DNA from: Acidobacteriota bacterium
GTDB taxonomy: Bacteria; Acidobacteriota; Terriglobia; Terriglobales; Acidobacteriaceae
Reading direction: 5' to 3'
NCBI GenBank assembly: GCA_019510535.1
Contig: JAEKKE010000157.1
Span: forward strand, 1 to 25,382
Length of the DNA: 25,382 bases
Below, in pieces: positions 1-8,332 of the stretch (the stretch's first letter is position 1; each line of letters begins with the position of its first letter). The notes under the pieces are model-generated. The model saw nothing but the letters and a program-made list of their open reading frames with translations. It had not been told where the DNA came from and did not search any database. The translations under genes and the position numbers were made by a program.

Positions 1-1155
1 AAAGCCTGCGGCGTGGACAGCCGCTGAGGCAGAGAGCTTCTGAGCTGTATCGAAGACCGCGACCGCATTGGAGCCGGAGTTGGCAACGAAGAGCCGGCTG
101 CCATCGGTGCTAAGCGCAAGGGCCGTGGGGATAGCGCCGAAGTAGCTCTGGCCGGGCAGGCGTGTATCGAGGATACCGGTCAGCTTCGGTTTCCCGTTTC
201 CGAGTGAGACAGCTGCGACGGCATCGCGATTTGCGAGGGCGACGTAGAGAATCTGTCCATCCTTCGAGAAAACCAAAGCACAGGGATGCGAACTGGGACC
301 GGTGGCCGGGTCAGGCGGAAGCAGCGGAAGTGAAGAGACAACCTTGCCGGACTTCAGATCGAGCTGGGCCAGCGCGGAGCCATTCCAGAGAGCGACATAC
401 GCAAAGCGCTGGGCTGAGTCGACGGCAATCGCAATCGGGTAATTCGCCGGAACGGTCGGCTTGGTGGCGAGATCAAAGCGGCGAAGGATTTTGCCGCTGG
501 CGGCATCGACTTGCAGCACATCGTCAGAGAAGTTATCGGCGACCAGAAGTTGTTCGGCGCCATCGGCTGTCTTCAGCAGTTCCAGTCCGGTGGGAATTGG
601 GATGGCCTTGCCCATAGGTATGGGTTTGCCGATCTCGTTCTGCGAGCGGCCGGGAGCAAGCTGCTGTAGCGGGATGGGAATAAGACGGTCCGCGGTGATG
701 GAGCCGTCGTGGAAGCTGTAAACGGCGATGGCGTTGCCGGTCTTGATGAGGCCGTCTTTGTCAGGCTCGCCGCCTTCAGGGGCGGAGAGTGAGTCGAGCG
801 AGGCGTAAAGGTGCTGTCCGTCAGCAGAGAAGAGCAGGCCGGAGAAGAGTGTCTGCGCGGACGAGAGTGTCGTGCGCGGCTCGGGAAAGTCTTTGACGGT
901 GCCGGTCTGTGTGTCGAGCACGGCGATGGACTGCTGGTAGTTCGACTCGGCGGTTCCGTAGCCGGCGTTCACGACGGCGAGGTAGCGATGATTGGGTGAC
1001 CAGGCCATCGCGAGTGGAAGGCTATTGATGCGCTGCGGCTCGCCGGGAATGCCGGGGAGCAGTTGTTTACTGCTGGGCAGATTGATCGGCGACTGGGCAA
1101 AGAGGGGGGCAGTAGCCAACAGCGCAACGAGGGAGAGACGCGTTACAGGGGTCAT
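1..1155 (-). CDS. Secreted YncE-like beta-propeller protein, 3' end beyond window
   Basis: An open frame runs from an ATG at 1153-1155 to the window edge: 385 codons without a stop. The N-terminus (MTPVTRLSLVALLATAPLFA, then Q-S) is a signal peptide with cleavage expected after about residue 21. The mature part has repeated propeller-blade phrases such as LAMAWSPNHRYLAVVNAGYG, LLFSADGQHLYAS, LVFSKDGQILYVA and LALSTDGSRLFVANSGSN, as in YncE/YVTN-type seven-bladed propellers. From memory, acidobacterial proteins with this N-terminus often continue into an alkaline-phosphatase-like domain (bifunctional YncE/phosphoesterase); that half would lie outside the window, so the fusion is inference. No clear Shine-Dalgarno precedes the ATG. 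The gene is separated from the upstream co-directional glycosyltransferase by a 105-nt gap holding a palindrome. Substrate unknown; periplasmic location expected. Confidence 0.8.
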   Translation of the reverse strand, partial: MTPVTRLSLVALLATAPLFAQSPINLPSSKQLLPGIPGEPQRINSLPLAMAWSPNHRYLAVVNAGYGTAESNYQQSIAVLDTQTGTVKDFPEPRTTLSSAQTLFSGLLFSADGQHLYASLDSLSAPEGGEPDKDGLIKTGNAIAVYSFHDGSITADRLIPIPLQQLAPGRSQNEIGKPIPMGKAIPIPTGLELLKTADGAEQLLVADNFSDDVLQVDAASGKILRRFDLATKPTVPANYPIAIAVDSAQRFAYVALWNGSALAQLDLKSGKVVSSLPLLPPDPATGPSSHPCALVFSKDGQILYVALANRDAVAAVSLGNGKPKLTGILDTRLPGQSYFGAIPTALALSTDGSRLFVANSGSNAVAVFDTAQKLSASAAVHAAGF

Positions 1156-1215
1156 AGGGATCGTTAGAAGAGTAACAATCCCGTATTGTGGGAGTCGCGC
1201 GATTCATCTGATTTT

Positions 1216-1253
1216 TAGAGCATTTTTCCTACTCCTACAGGGAAAATGCTCTA
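1216..1253. repeat. Palindrome with TAGAGCA arms (family 2, copy 1)
   Basis: The arm TAGAGCATTTTTCC (1216-1229) pairs with GGGAAAATGCTCTA (1240-1253), 13 Watson-Crick pairs plus one G-T, around a 10-nt loop. It lies 7 nt past the stop of the downstream glycosyltransferase. No T-run follows on the minus strand, so it is not a standard intrinsic terminator. The reverse complement of its right arm begins TAGAGCATTTTCCCTGT, identical over 17 nt to 20939-20955. Confidence 0.6.
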
Positions 1254-1260
1254 CCGATCG

Positions 1261-3108
1261 TCAGGGGTGATTCGTAAGGACGGTTTTGCCACCCTCAGAT
1301 TTGAGCTCGTAGACGCCGCCAAAGGGCCGCAGGTCGGTGACGCGGCGCTGCGGCTCGTAGGTCATGAGGAAGACGCGGTCGTGACTTGCCCAGGCCTGGT
1401 GCAGGGAGTCTTCGGTCTCAAACACTCTGGCGGCGTCAGGCCAGAAGCTGCCGTACCAGGGACCGTTGACGCGTCCGTTGACCAGGTGCAGCGGCTGGCG
1501 GGTGTAGAAGGCGATGGAGGAGCCGGAGGTCAACTCGCCGTCCAGCATGATCTGATCGCCGGGTTGGAAGACGGAGTTGATCGCGTCTGCCAGACCCTTT
1601 GAGCCAAGGATCGGATAGAAGCGCGCCAGGCCTTCGTGCATGCCCCACAGATTACCCATCATGGCGATGGCGAGAGTGACGTTGGCCGCATAGCACTTGC
1701 CTTTGCGCCGTAGCAGCCATGCTGTCAGGCCGGCAGCGTACATGGATACGGCGACAAGGATCAGCGGGAAGCGAAAGAAGCCCATCGCCTTGCCCGTGAG
1801 GTCGTAGAGATGACCGAGCGCGAGGGTATAGCGCTCAGGATTGGTGGTGAGCAGGTCTGAGATATCGACGGCCGCCGGCGGCGTAGGTGCGGTGATCGCA
1901 AACCACGTGCAGGCAACTGCCGCGAGTGTGGTGATGGGCAGAAGCAGCCAGCGTGTCCAGAAGTAGGCCGCATGGCGTGACCCCGGATGGAGTGGATCTT
2001 CGGCGCGCGCAAGTTGTCCGCCGGCGAGGATGGCGAGAGCGGGCAGTGCCGGCAGGGCATAGTACTCCTGCCGGCTGCCGAGCGAGAAGAAGCCGATGAC
2101 GATGAGAGCCCATAGGAAGAGGGTCAGCGGAGCTTCGGAGACGCGTGCCCTCATGCCCTCGGTGCGCAACGTGGCGACGCCCCAGCGGATCGCACGTGGA
2201 AGAAAAACCGCCCAGGGTAGAAGCCATGCCAGGATCATGCCCCAGAAGAGCAGGAGGGGGACCTGGCCGTAGTCATGTGGGATGCGCTTGCCGACGAAGC
2301 GCATGAAGTGCTCGTTGATGACGTAGAACCAGAACCAGCCGCGGGCGTTGGCGTCGATGGCAGGGTTCCGTATGGCCGCGAGTACATGCCACGGAAGCGC
2401 GATCAGCAGGAAGAGCGCCGTCGATGTGATGAGGCGCAAGCGGAGAATGGCGCGGATCTGGCGGGTCAACAGAAGAAAGATGAGAGCGAAGCCGACCGGA
2501 AAGACGAGACCGATAAGGCCCTTGGTAAGGACATTGAGGGCGGTCACGGCGGCGAAACCGAGCATCGGCTTCAGCGCGGACTCGTGTGCGCGGACGCGAT
2601 CGAGGGCGATGAGCAGAAGATGGATGGAGAGGGTCATCCACAGCGCCAGCGGTACATCGGGAATGTAAAAGCGGGTGAAGAGATAGGGGCCGATGGAGGT
2701 GGCGATGGCCAGGCCGGAGTAGAAGCCTCCGCGATCGCCAAAGAACCGTCTCCCGAGGGAGTAGACGGAGAAGATGAGTGCAAGGACGAGTAGCGTAAGC
2801 GGAAGCCGGCCTGCCCAGTCGTGCGGTCCGAAGATCTTCATGCTGCCGGCGGCGAGCCAGTACATCAACGGAGGCTTGTCGAAGAAGCGGATGCCGTCGA
2901 CATAGGGCGTGACGTAGTCGTGGCGGACAAGCATCTCCCGCGCCACCTCGAGATAGACCGAGTCGACGTCGTCGAGCAGGCCGGGGGTAAAGATGCCGCC
3001 AAGCTGAAGCGCTCCCCAGATGATGAGAAGAATGAGGATGGATCTGCGGCGTGCTGGGGCGGGCGAGGCGGCGGGGTCCGTCACGGCGGATGAGGTCGGC
3101 AGGCTCAC
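1261..3108 (-). CDS. GT39/ArnT-like membrane glycosyltransferase A
   Basis: 615-residue polytopic membrane protein of the GT-C fold (dolichyl/polyprenyl-phosphate mannosyltransferase, ArnT-like), expected to move a sugar from a polyprenyl-phosphate donor to a lipid, glycan or protein on the periplasmic face. After helix 1 (about 23-42) the first loop carries LLDDVDS with D46/D47, the usual catalytic acidic pair position. FFDKPPLMYW follows (K78), then FTRFYIPDVPL with D151. About 10 to 12 hydrophobic helices follow, then a soluble C-terminal part from about residue 500 (FQPGDQIMLDGE through VLTNHP). The start is a GTG at 3106-3108 preceded by AGAAG. It lies 41 nt downstream of a same-length paralogue, probably in one transcript. 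Acceptor and donor cannot be read from sequence. Confidence 0.85.
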   Translation of the reverse strand: MSLPTSSAVTDPAASPAPARRRSILILLIIWGALQLGGIFTPGLLDDVDSVYLEVAREMLVRHDYVTPYVDGIRFFDKPPLMYWLAAGSMKIFGPHDWAGRLPLTLLVLALIFSVYSLGRRFFGDRGGFYSGLAIATSIGPYLFTRFYIPDVPLALWMTLSIHLLLIALDRVRAHESALKPMLGFAAVTALNVLTKGLIGLVFPVGFALIFLLLTRQIRAILRLRLITSTALFLLIALPWHVLAAIRNPAIDANARGWFWFYVINEHFMRFVGKRIPHDYGQVPLLLFWGMILAWLLPWAVFLPRAIRWGVATLRTEGMRARVSEAPLTLFLWALIVIGFFSLGSRQEYYALPALPALAILAGGQLARAEDPLHPGSRHAAYFWTRWLLLPITTLAAVACTWFAITAPTPPAAVDISDLLTTNPERYTLALGHLYDLTGKAMGFFRFPLILVAVSMYAAGLTAWLLRRKGKCYAANVTLAIAMMGNLWGMHEGLARFYPILGSKGLADAINSVFQPGDQIMLDGELTSGSSIAFYTRQPLHLVNGRVNGPWYGSFWPDAARVFETEDSLHQAWASHDRVFLMTYEPQRRVTDLRPFGGVYELKSEGGKTVLTNHP

Positions 3109-3149
3109 GAGGTTCTTCTATCCATCGTGCTGGTTTTTCTATGGTTACG

Positions 3150-4997
3150 TCAATCGAGCGGGCGGTCAGTCAGCAACGTATTGCCGGAGGTCTCTTTCAA
3201 CAGAACGTAATGTCCCTTGAGAAGTTGCTCTACGTCGTTGTGGTGTTCTTCAGGCACGAAGAGGAGATGACGCACCCCTTGTCCCCACGTCTGCAGCAGA
3301 TCCTGTGAGGAAAGGAAGATATGCGGTGCATCGGGGAAAGCGCTGCCGAAGATCAGGGAGCTGGAGCGGCCTTCGACCAGCAGCGCCTGGCGGTTGGTAT
3401 AGAAGATGACCGAAGAGCCGTAGGACTGGTCGCCGTACAGCATCAACTGATAGTTGCCTTCGATGCGCCGGGAGGCGACGAGATCATTCGCCGTGTCTGC
3501 CAGTTGTTTACAGCTCAACATGGAGCCGAAGCGCACGAGAGCGATATGGGCAGCTATGAGGAAGAACGCCGTAGTGAATGCCACGGTGGAGAAGGCGGCC
3601 GTGTTCCGCTTGTGCAGGCGGAGGTTCCAGGCCACAGCGGGACCGAAGGCGAAGGCCAGCATAGCCAGGGCGGCGGGTAGCCGCAGGGCAGCAAAGGAGG
3701 CCCCGGTCAGGTCGAAGAAGTGCGACATGGAGAGTGTGTAGTCTCCGACGGCGCGATGGGCCAGAAGGTCTCCGATGCTGGGTTCGAAGGGGAGGTTACG
3801 TGAGCTCCAAAGACCGTAGAAGAGAGCTCCTGCGATCAGGAATCCGAGTCCGGCAAAGACGGCGTGTGCCGCGGTAATCAGGTGTCCACGCTGAACGTTA
3901 TGCTCTCGCCGGGCAAGCGAGAAGGCAACGAGCAGAAGGATCGGCAGATAGGCCGGGAAGGTGTAGTACTCCTGGTTGGTGGAGATGGAGAAGAAGACCA
4001 GGATGATGGCGGCGTAGATGCCTAGCAGAAGAACGGAGCGCTGATGGAAGCTGTACGGGCGCAGATATTTGGATCGGTTGGTCCACAGATCCCGCAGGGT
4101 GACGGGAAGGAAGAGCGACCAGGGGAAGAGCCAGACCAGATGCAGCAGCCAGAAAAGATAGCCGGGGAGTTTGTTGTAGTCCTTCGGATAGCGCTCGCCG
4201 AGGAAACGGAGCACGTGTTCATTGATGAAGTAGAACCAGAAGAAGCCGTGTCCGTTCATGCCGCCGGTGTTTCGCAGACCGGCGAGGATATGCCAGGGGG
4301 CAGCGATGGCGAGGAAGAGAAGGCCGCCGGTCACAAGACGGAGTTCGCGCCAGCGGCGCCACTCGCCGGTAATGGCCAGATAGATCGCCGCTGCTCCCAT
4401 CGGGAAGACCAGACCGATGAGGCCTTTGGTCATAACGGCGAGTGCGAGACCAATCCACATGCCATAGAAGTAGCCGACACGTGCCTTCTCAAGACCTCGC
4501 AGCAGGCAGTAGAGTGAGGCGCAGAGGAAGAATGAGAGCAGCACTTCTGGAATGAAGATGCGCGTGAAGAGAAAGATGCCGGCGGTGGTGAGCGTCGCCA
4601 GAGAGGCATAGAAGCCCGCTGTCTGCGAGATCGCGTGCTTACCCCAACGATAGGCAAGAGCAGCCAGCATCGCTACGCCAAGGGCAAGGGGAAGGTGTGT
4701 GGCAAATGCGTTGAGGCCGAAGATGCGATAATCGACCGCGACCAGCCAATAGGGCAGAGCAGCCTTTTCCAGATAGCGGATGCCATTGACGTAAAGGGTG
4801 ACGAAGTCACCGGTCCGAGCCATAGCCGCGGCGGCCTGGGCGTGGGTAGCGTCAGCGTCGTCAAGCAAAGGCGGAGAGAACAGGCTTGCAAAATATACTG
4901 CTACCCAGACGAGCGACAGGATCCAGACCCGGCGCTTGCGTGTGCTGGTCAGGCGTGAAGGTGCCGCGACAGGCTTCGGAGCGTACGTAGTTACCAT
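3150..4997 (-). CDS. GT39/ArnT-like membrane glycosyltransferase B
   Basis: Second GT-C fold, ArnT-like enzyme, also 615 residues and collinear with the downstream paralogue through at least the first 160 residues without gaps. It has LLDDADA with D46/D47 in the first periplasmic loop and a multi-helix membrane body, then a soluble C-terminus ending TLLTDRPLD. It differs at family positions: the lysine motif is LEKAALPYW instead of KPPLMYW (K78 kept, prolines lost), and the acidic residue after the FTR-IP motif is E151 rather than D151. These differences suggest a different substrate or altered catalysis. The ATG is at 4995-4997. It is the first gene of the pair and faces the ppx-like gene across about 100 nt that must hold both promoters. 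Confidence 0.85.
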   Translation of the reverse strand: MVTTYAPKPVAAPSRLTSTRKRRVWILSLVWVAVYFASLFSPPLLDDADATHAQAAAAMARTGDFVTLYVNGIRYLEKAALPYWLVAVDYRIFGLNAFATHLPLALGVAMLAALAYRWGKHAISQTAGFYASLATLTTAGIFLFTRIFIPEVLLSFFLCASLYCLLRGLEKARVGYFYGMWIGLALAVMTKGLIGLVFPMGAAAIYLAITGEWRRWRELRLVTGGLLFLAIAAPWHILAGLRNTGGMNGHGFFWFYFINEHVLRFLGERYPKDYNKLPGYLFWLLHLVWLFPWSLFLPVTLRDLWTNRSKYLRPYSFHQRSVLLLGIYAAIILVFFSISTNQEYYTFPAYLPILLLVAFSLARREHNVQRGHLITAAHAVFAGLGFLIAGALFYGLWSSRNLPFEPSIGDLLAHRAVGDYTLSMSHFFDLTGASFAALRLPAALAMLAFAFGPAVAWNLRLHKRNTAAFSTVAFTTAFFLIAAHIALVRFGSMLSCKQLADTANDLVASRRIEGNYQLMLYGDQSYGSSVIFYTNRQALLVEGRSSSLIFGSAFPDAPHIFLSSQDLLQTWGQGVRHLLFVPEEHHNDVEQLLKGHYVLLKETSGNTLLTDRPLD

Positions 4998-5101
4998 CCG
5001 GCTACAACTCTACTTGCTGAAAATTGTGTGTTCCCTCTGTTAGACACGGAAAACACCCAGAAGATTCGATGCGCGAACCGTGTATCCTGACGCGAGGAAA
5101 G

Positions 5102-6640
5102 ATGCCGACATTTGCAGCTATCGATATCGGGTCCAACTCCTGCCGACTAAAGATCGCCGCCGTACAGGTGCATAAGCTTAAGACGTTGTATGAGGACCGC
5201 GAGGTCACACGTCTTGGCGAAAGCGTCTTCGAGACGGGAGTGATCTCGCCGGAGGCGATGGCCACTACAATTCGGGCCCTGAAGCGTTTTCATAAGGCGG
5301 TGCAGGCCCATGTTGTGGATAAAGTGCGGGTCGTGGCCACCTCGGCCACGCGCGATGCCCGCAATGCAGCCGCCTTTGCGGCCTGGGTCAAATCGGCCAC
5401 AGGGTGGAGCCTGGAGGTGATCTCGGGCCTGGAAGAGGGCCGTCTGATCCACCTTGGAGTGGCTACTCTGGAGCCGGGGGCGCGGGGCAGGTGCCTGATG
5501 ATCGATCTTGGCGGCGGAAGCTGCGAGATTACCCACAGCGAGCACGGCCGCATCAAGTCGATGGTGAGCACTCCTCTGGGGGCGGTGCGGTTGCAGCAGG
5601 AGTTCCTGCACAGCGATCCGACCAGCAAGGAAGACCTGGCGCAACTGGAACGCTTTATCCATCGCGAGCTGCTCCGCGCGGAAAAGAAGCTTGGCCCGGT
5701 GCGTGTACCTCTCGTGATTGCGACCAGCGGCACTGCAGCGGCACTGGCAGAGGCTTCCGCGGCACTGTTCAAGAAGCGAGCTTCACGCGCGAAGACAAAG
5801 ACCCTGGAAGCCGACACAGTAAGCGTCCGTAAGGTGGCGCATATGCTGGCGAAGATGACCAATGCGGAACGGGTGCAGGTACCCGGCATCGGACCCAAAC
5901 GCAGTGAGATCATCATCGGCGGAGCCTATGTGTATGCCCAGTTGCTGGAGCGATTGGGCCTGAAGGGCTTTCGTTACTCGCCGCTGGGTCTTCGTGACGG
6001 TGTCCTGGCTCAGATGCTGGCCGAAACGGATATTCGCGCGGACGTGCACCAGCAGATGGAAGTCGAGCGCTGGAACGGCATCCGCGAGCTCTGCCGCCGC
6101 TATGGCGTCGATCCCAGGAGAAACGAGCCCGTCCGGGCGCATGTGGCGCAGCTCTTCGACGCGTTGCATGTGGTGCATGAGCTTCCGCCGGAGTACCGGT
6201 TATGGCTGGAGGCAGCAGCCATGATGCAGGACGTAGGCAAGTACATGAACCACCAGGGTCATCATCGGCACACGCAATATATCCTGGCAAACTCCGAAAT
6301 CTATGGCTTCTCGCCGGAACAGCGGGCGATTGTCAGCGCCATTGCGCGCTACCTGGGCAAGAGCCGACCGGATGGCATGGACCGGGTGATGCGTGCGGTG
6401 CCGGTGGAGGAACATGCAGCGGTGGCGCGTGCGATCGGCTTGCTGAGGCTTGCGGTGGGTCTGAATCAGGACCGCGCTTCTGCTGCCGTGAAATTACGTA
6501 TCAAGGTCTATCCGAAGCGTGTCCTGCTCGACCTGTCGGCAGCGCGCGGAAGCGCGGAGCTGGAGGTATGGTCGCTGCGTAAAGAAGCCGACTACTTCCG
6601 CGAGGTCTTCCGCCGCGAGCTGGCTGTCGAAGCCGTGTAG
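5102..6640 (+). CDS. ppx: Ppx/GppA-family exopolyphosphatase
   Basis: 512-residue protein of the ASKHA-fold Ppx/GppA family, which releases phosphate from polyphosphate ends and/or converts pppGpp to ppGpp; cytosolic. Visible motifs: AAIDIGSNSCRLKIA (phosphate-1 loop, 8-13), VVATSATRDARN (about 77-88), SGLEEGRLIHLG (catalytic Glu near 111/112), LMIDLGGGSCEIT (phosphate-2 loop, 135-142), ATSGTAAAL (about 208-216), and a C-terminal HD-like helical domain from about 320 with NHQGHHRHTQYI. I chose ATG 5102 because the family begins at this MPTFAAIDIGSNS; GAGGAAAG sits immediately upstream. In-frame ATGs at 5024 and 5069 would add non-conserved residues. In the HD-like domain the expected LHD/LHE reads MQD (Q376). 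The last 49 nt overlap the opposing sixA-like gene. Confidence 0.93.
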   Translation: MPTFAAIDIGSNSCRLKIAAVQVHKLKTLYEDREVTRLGESVFETGVISPEAMATTIRALKRFHKAVQAHVVDKVRVVATSATRDARNAAAFAAWVKSATGWSLEVISGLEEGRLIHLGVATLEPGARGRCLMIDLGGGSCEITHSEHGRIKSMVSTPLGAVRLQQEFLHSDPTSKEDLAQLERFIHRELLRAEKKLGPVRVPLVIATSGTAAALAEASAALFKKRASRAKTKTLEADTVSVRKVAHMLAKMTNAERVQVPGIGPKRSEIIIGGAYVYAQLLERLGLKGFRYSPLGLRDGVLAQMLAETDIRADVHQQMEVERWNGIRELCRRYGVDPRRNEPVRAHVAQLFDALHVVHELPPEYRLWLEAAAMMQDVGKYMNHQGHHRHTQYILANSEIYGFSPEQRAIVSAIARYLGKSRPDGMDRVMRAVPVEEHAAVARAIGLLRLAVGLNQDRASAAVKLRIKVYPKRVLLDLSAARGSAELEVWSLRKEADYFREVFRRELAVEAV

Positions 6641-7119
6641 AGAGTACGTACCGTGCGAGGATCAAGCAGCCACTGCAGAGTTCCGGCTCCCCGGTCATAG
6701 CCCACGCGGGCGATGGAGCCTTTGCGCAGCCTTATCCGTGCCGGCTTTGGCAACGCGATAAGCGAGCCGAGAAAGGTTGTGAGGTTGGGGTTGTGCCCCA
6801 CGACCAGCAGGTTCTCCGCCTCTCCGCACTCGCTGAGCAGCTTCTGGAAGTCGGCAAAGGTGGCGCCCGGAGCGAGGGCATTCGAGAGCAGAACCGAGGC
6901 CTCATAACCTGTCTCCATGCCAACGAGTGAGGCAGTCTGCAGGCTGCGCTTCAGCGGGCTGGAGACGATGAGGTCAAAGTGCAGGCGCATACCGTTAAGC
7001 ACGTGGCCGAGTTGCAGACACTGCTTCTTCCCCTCTTTGTCGAGAGGGCGGCGGGTATCGAGGAGCGGGTTGACGCGGCGGGTGCCGGCGCTGGCGTGAC
7101 GAAGGACGTAAAGATTCAT
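6592..7119 (-). CDS. sixA: SixA-type phosphohistidine phosphatase (histidine phosphatase superfamily)
   Basis: 175-residue member of histidine phosphatase clade 1. MNLYVLRHASAG supplies the nucleophilic H8 (RHA, as in SixA, rather than RHG); SSPLKRSLQTA gives R58 and VVGHNPNL gives H109. The length matches SixA-type proteins (about 150-175 residues). SixA removes phosphate from phosphohistidine in E. coli; here the target is unknown, and the adjacent polyphosphate-type gene hints at a phosphate-metabolism role (inference). AAGAAGAG lies directly before the ATG (7117-7119). The C-terminal tail TASTASSRRKTSRK is basic, low-complexity and partly encoded opposite the ppx 3' end, so it may be dispensable. 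Confidence 0.88.
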   Translation of the reverse strand: MNLYVLRHASAGTRRVNPLLDTRRPLDKEGKKQCLQLGHVLNGMRLHFDLIVSSPLKRSLQTASLVGMETGYEASVLLSNALAPGATFADFQKLLSECGEAENLLVVGHNPNLTTFLGSLIALPKPARIRLRKGSIARVGYDRGAGTLQWLLDPRTVRTLYTASTASSRRKTSRK

Positions 7120-7279
7120 CTCTTCTTAAAGGATGCCAGAGAGCGGGGTGTTGATGGTATGGGATGTAGGTTGTCGTTCGACGCCGGCATGGAGGAAATC
7201 TGGGGTTCCTGACGCTGGGAGGTCAACGTTGTCGTGGTTTACAGTCTGTCTCCAGAAATCATTTACAGGTGGAGCTCGT

Positions 7280-7298
7280 TTCGCACCGCAGGTGCGAA
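7280..7298. repeat. Intergenic hairpin
   Basis: Perfect 8-bp inverted repeat, TTCGCACC (7280-7287) and GGTGCGAA (7291-7298), loop GCA. It lies in the 217-nt gap between the sixA-like gene (starts at 7119) and the stop of the membrane-protein gene (7337). It could stabilise the 3' end of that transcript, but no T-run follows on the minus strand. I see no gene or RNA in the remainder of the gap. Confidence 0.45.
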
Positions 7299-7336
7299 TG
7301 TCTTGTTTACGGTCACGGCTGGTTGCATAGCAGGTC

Positions 7337-8332
7337 CTAGCTCTCAGGAACCTCCGGCTCTGGATGTGGGGGAAAGGGATTCGGCCTGGGCCAAGGGGAG
7401 ATCGGAACCGGCATGAGTGGAGATTCGTCGTGCTCCGGGCTGCTCGCAGGAACATCCTCCACCAGGCGGACTTCTACCGCCCGCTGCCAGAAGCGGGTGA
7501 CAAGATCGAGCAGGATGCCGCTCTGCAGCAGAAGAAAGATGCCGAGCGAGCCGGGAGCGGCGAGACGGTGGATGGAGAGCCAGGCAGCGGCCGCGATACA
7601 GGCGACACCTGCGAAGGTCAAAAGAGAAAACGAAAGATATGGCGCGGTGAAGCGGGAGCGCAGAGCGTCCCATGCCGGAGCATAGGCTTTGTACACGCGG
7701 TACTCGTTATTGAGGCCAAGCCGAATGGCATAGACCTCCACCAGGTCGAAGTAGAGGCGTAGCAGGCAGGCGACGAGCAACAGAATCAGTGTCACCGGCA
7801 GTACAGCCAGAAAGTGCGGTTTGCCCAGAACACCGGCGGCATCAAGCCGATCGCTGGCAAAGGAACGCAGTGCCGCCAATGGGCTGAGCACGGCAGTGAA
7901 GAGGGCGACTGCTACGAGAGCGATGCGTACGAATCGCCAGAAGTAGCGGAAGCCCTGATATTGCAGGCGGTGCAAGCAGGCGCGTTCTCCGGTCACATAG
8001 GCGTAGAGCACACCGGGGGTAAGGATGAGGTTGACGATGGCAAAGACAAAGCTGGAGAGGTACCACTGTTGCGGGCCTGCATAAGGGGGCTGCCTGATGC
8101 CCCGGAAGACCTCCGCAAGGAGCGTCACATCGAAGCCCGAAGTAAGCCGCGTTGCTACGAGGGAGTGGGATAGTAGAGCCGCAAGCTGGTGGTGGACTCC
8201 GAGTGTGAAGAGCACCGTGAGAAGCAGTTGCAGCGCGTAGGTCCAGGCAATGGCCCTCCAGTGGTGTAGCGCCATGTGGAGACCGGGCAGAAGCAGAGGG
8301 CGGCGATTGGTTTCCATGCTCACACGATCCAT
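7337..8332 (-). CDS. Six-helix integral membrane protein, function unknown
   Basis: About 331 residues from the ATG at 8330-8332, which overlaps the stop of the M1 peptidase gene; an alternative ATG at 8315-8317 (METNRRPLLLPG, 326 residues) lies just after that stop. Neither has a strong ribosome site, so translational coupling is likely. Six hydrophobic segments are visible: HWRAIAWTYALQLLLTVLF, SSFVFAIVNLILTPGVLYAY, RIALVAVALFTAVLSPLAAL, HFLAVLPVTLILLLVACLL, SFSLLTFAGVACIAAAAWL and GIFLLLQSGILLDLVTRF. The fourth is followed by RLYFDLVEVYAIRLG, with charged residues at the membrane edge. The C-terminus is a proline-rich cytosolic or periplasmic tail. I do not recognise the family. Position suggests it works with, or is merely co-expressed with, the secreted peptidase. 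Confidence 0.75.
   Translation of the reverse strand: MDRVSMETNRRPLLLPGLHMALHHWRAIAWTYALQLLLTVLFTLGVHHQLAALLSHSLVATRLTSGFDVTLLAEVFRGIRQPPYAGPQQWYLSSFVFAIVNLILTPGVLYAYVTGERACLHRLQYQGFRYFWRFVRIALVAVALFTAVLSPLAALRSFASDRLDAAGVLGKPHFLAVLPVTLILLLVACLLRLYFDLVEVYAIRLGLNNEYRVYKAYAPAWDALRSRFTAPYLSFSLLTFAGVACIAAAAWLSIHRLAAPGSLGIFLLLQSGILLDLVTRFWQRAVEVRLVEDVPASSPEHDESPLMPVPISPWPRPNPFPPHPEPEVPES

Noticed and set aside
1216..1253. Intrinsic terminator for the GT39 pair
   Set aside because: The stem is good, but on the minus strand it is followed by A residues rather than T, so I list it as a repeat.
7126..7455. 109-codon minus-strand frame spanning the gap after the membrane-protein gene
   Set aside because: It overlaps the 3' end of that gene in another frame, is Arg/Ser/Pro-rich without a domain, and contains the intergenic hairpin.
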